From the NCBI GenBank assembly GCA_014084085.1, contig NPFB01000155.1, forward strand, positions 802 through 38,661: a stretch of DNA of 37,860 nt, read 5' to 3'. The notes beneath the pieces were generated by a model, which was given only the letters and a program-made list of their open reading frames with translations, made no database searches and was not told the DNA's origin. This DNA is from Hondaea fermentalgiana. Its lineage: Eukaryota > Sar > Bigyra > Thraustochytrida > Thraustochytriidae. The position numbers and the translations under genes were made by a program. Within the stretch, counting starts at the first letter, position 1. Each line of letters opens with the position of its first letter. Positions 36,857 through 37,860 of the stretch are shown in pieces.

Positions 36857-37860
36857 ATGCAGCTGCTGCTGCAGAAAGCTGCTGCAGAAAGCTGCAGCGT
36901 CTTTCGCGACCGATGGATGATGCATGGATGCCTTCGCGCCCTCGGCTCCATGTCAGTGCAGCGCGTCGTTCGCTCGAGCTCGAGGCTCTTCTTCATGGCC
37001 GTGGTGACCGCCCTCTTCACCTTGAGCATCATCCTCCTCGTGTCGCCGCGCGGCGATGAGTCTGAGGACATTTCCTCGGAAGCGGCTCGCGCCTGCCGGC
37101 GTTCCAAGCGGCAGCATTATGCAGCGCGCGAGCTCGGCCTCTTCGCCCCGTCTCCGCCAGCTGCCTGCCTTCATCCTGGCCGAGCTAGGCCGAGCTCGGC
37201 CTCGCGGTCTTGGCGGAGACGACGAAGACGGCGAAGACGGCGAAGACGGCGAAGACGGCGAAGACGGCGAAGACGACGAAGACGGCGAAGACGGCGAAGA
37301 CGGCGGGCGGTCAGTTGCGTGTTGCATTTTGCTGAGCGCGGCGGCGAGGGCCTGCGCGTCCCGCAGCGCGCGGGAAACCGCCGCAGCCGCGCGATGCGCT
37401 GCGAGCAGCAGCAGAGGCAGCTCGCTCGGGCGAGAGCGAAGCGAGCTGCAACGCCGCCGCGCTGCGCCTCGCCCGTGGACATCGCGGCGTCCCGGCTCGT
37501 CCCGGGCTCAGGTCGCGGCGCGGCGGCGGCCAGCGCGAGCGGCGCAGCGGGCGCGGCGAGGTCTCGAGAGGCCGCCGCCGGGGCTGGGCTGGCTTGTGCG
37601 CGATGGCGGGCGGGTGTGCGCGTGTGTGCGCGGGGGTGTGCGCGGGCGAGCAGGAGGGGAAAAACCGGAGGCGAAAGGCGGCAAGGAGCGAGCTCCCGCG
37701 TTGAGAGAAAGGTTGCCAGCCCGAGTTGGGGTGCTTGTGCGTCTCAACGCGGGAGGAGCGAGCGGCCGCGCGAAAGTGGTTTCCGCCGCGGTGAAGTGAT
37801 GCGGTGTCCCGAGCACCCACGAACGGAGGCGATCGATCGGCGTGCGGGCGGGCGGGCGGG
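36857..37860 (+). CDS. Possible N-terminus of a type II membrane protein, running off the window
   Basis: ATG 36857 has an ideal GCCGCCATG context, and its frame is open for 334 codons to the window edge. Residues 44-62 (FFMAVVTALFTLSIILLV) form a clean hydrophobic segment preceded by Arg-rich sequence and followed by acidic residues, the pattern of a signal anchor. Beyond about residue 110 the frame reads a 9-base DNA repeat as poly-Arg, then Ala/Arg-rich sequence typical of uninterrupted GC-rich non-coding DNA. The first 90 or so residues may therefore be a first exon spliced to something outside the window, or the whole frame may be chance. No family can be named. Confidence 0.35.
   Translation, partial: MQLLLQKAAAESCSVFRDRWMMHGCLRALGSMSVQRVVRSSSRLFFMAVVTALFTLSIILLVSPRGDESEDISSEAARACRRSKRQHYAARELGLFAPSPPAACLHPGRARPSSASRSWRRRRRRRRRRRRRRRRRRRRRRRRRRRRRRRAVSCVLHFAERGGEGLRVPQRAGNRRSRAMRCEQQQRQLARARAKRAATPPRCASPVDIAASRLVPGSGRGAAAASASGAAGAARSREAAAGAGLACARWRAGVRVCARGCARASRRGKTGGERRQGASSRVERKVASPSWGACASQRGRSERPRESGFRRGEVMRCPEHPRTEAIDRRAGGRA
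37218..37305. repeat. (GGCGAAGAC)9 minisatellite
   Basis: Nine or so 9-base units, two with a GAC-for-GGC change, are open in all three plus frames and would read as Asp-Gly-Glu, poly-Arg, or Lys/Thr/Ala-type repeats; on the minus strand they read as Ser-Pro-Ser or Leu-Arg-Arg. Confidence 0.92.

Overview
The window reads as nuclear DNA of a GC-rich, intron-poor eukaryote. Nothing bacterial is present: no operons and no Shine-Dalgarno sites. Genes lie singly on both strands, with AUG starts in good Kozak context, importin-alpha, FYVE, EH, F-BAR, RhoGAP and TLDc domains, Golgi and mitochondrial targeting signals, and a few spliceosomal introns carrying a CTAAC branch point. Gene content, high GC, mostly single-exon genes and abundant tetranucleotide and pentanucleotide repeats fit a stramenopile, most likely a labyrinthulomycete (thraustochytrid). 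That assignment is inference, not proof. A 100-N gap (12843-12942) marks this as a draft scaffold.

Layout. 1-947 (-) is the 5' part of a Golgi-type GT8 glycosyltransferase that leaves the window. 2080-3963 (+) is a FYVE-EHD fusion ATPase. 4355-5131 (-) is a TVP38/TMEM64 (VTT) membrane protein. 5727-8234 (+) is a TPR-IQ-LRR protein. 9123-10814 (+) is importin alpha. A 2.9 kb repeat-rich spacer with the assembly gap follows. 13731-14729 (+) is an acylated TLDc protein. 15705-17168 (+) is an F-BAR/SH3 protein. 17393-18390 (-) is the CAAX protease RCE1, with one intron. 18955-20124 (-) is a RhoGAP. 21318-22532 (-) is a five-repeat helical protein of unknown function. 23896-24576 (+) is an unknown 226-residue protein. 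25337-26938 (-) is a PAPS reductase-thioredoxin fusion with a mitochondrial presequence. About 3.7 kb without convincing genes follows. 31301-31828 (+) is cyclophilin A, with a TATA box and a probable 5'UTR intron. 32162-33361 (-) is an HDAC8-like deacetylase. 33832-36640 (+) is a large EF-hand protein with a short first exon. 36857 to the right edge (+) may be the start of a membrane-anchored protein.

There is no single pathway here. Several neighbours act on membranes or small GTPases: FYVE-EHD, TVP38, F-BAR/SH3, RCE1 and RhoGAP. The points most worth following are the FYVE-EHD fusion, the mitochondrial iron-sulfur-free PAPS reductase fusion, the five-repeat protein, the GT8 enzyme lacking its DxD motif, and three introns sharing one splice grammar. 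Two of those introns restore missing N-termini.
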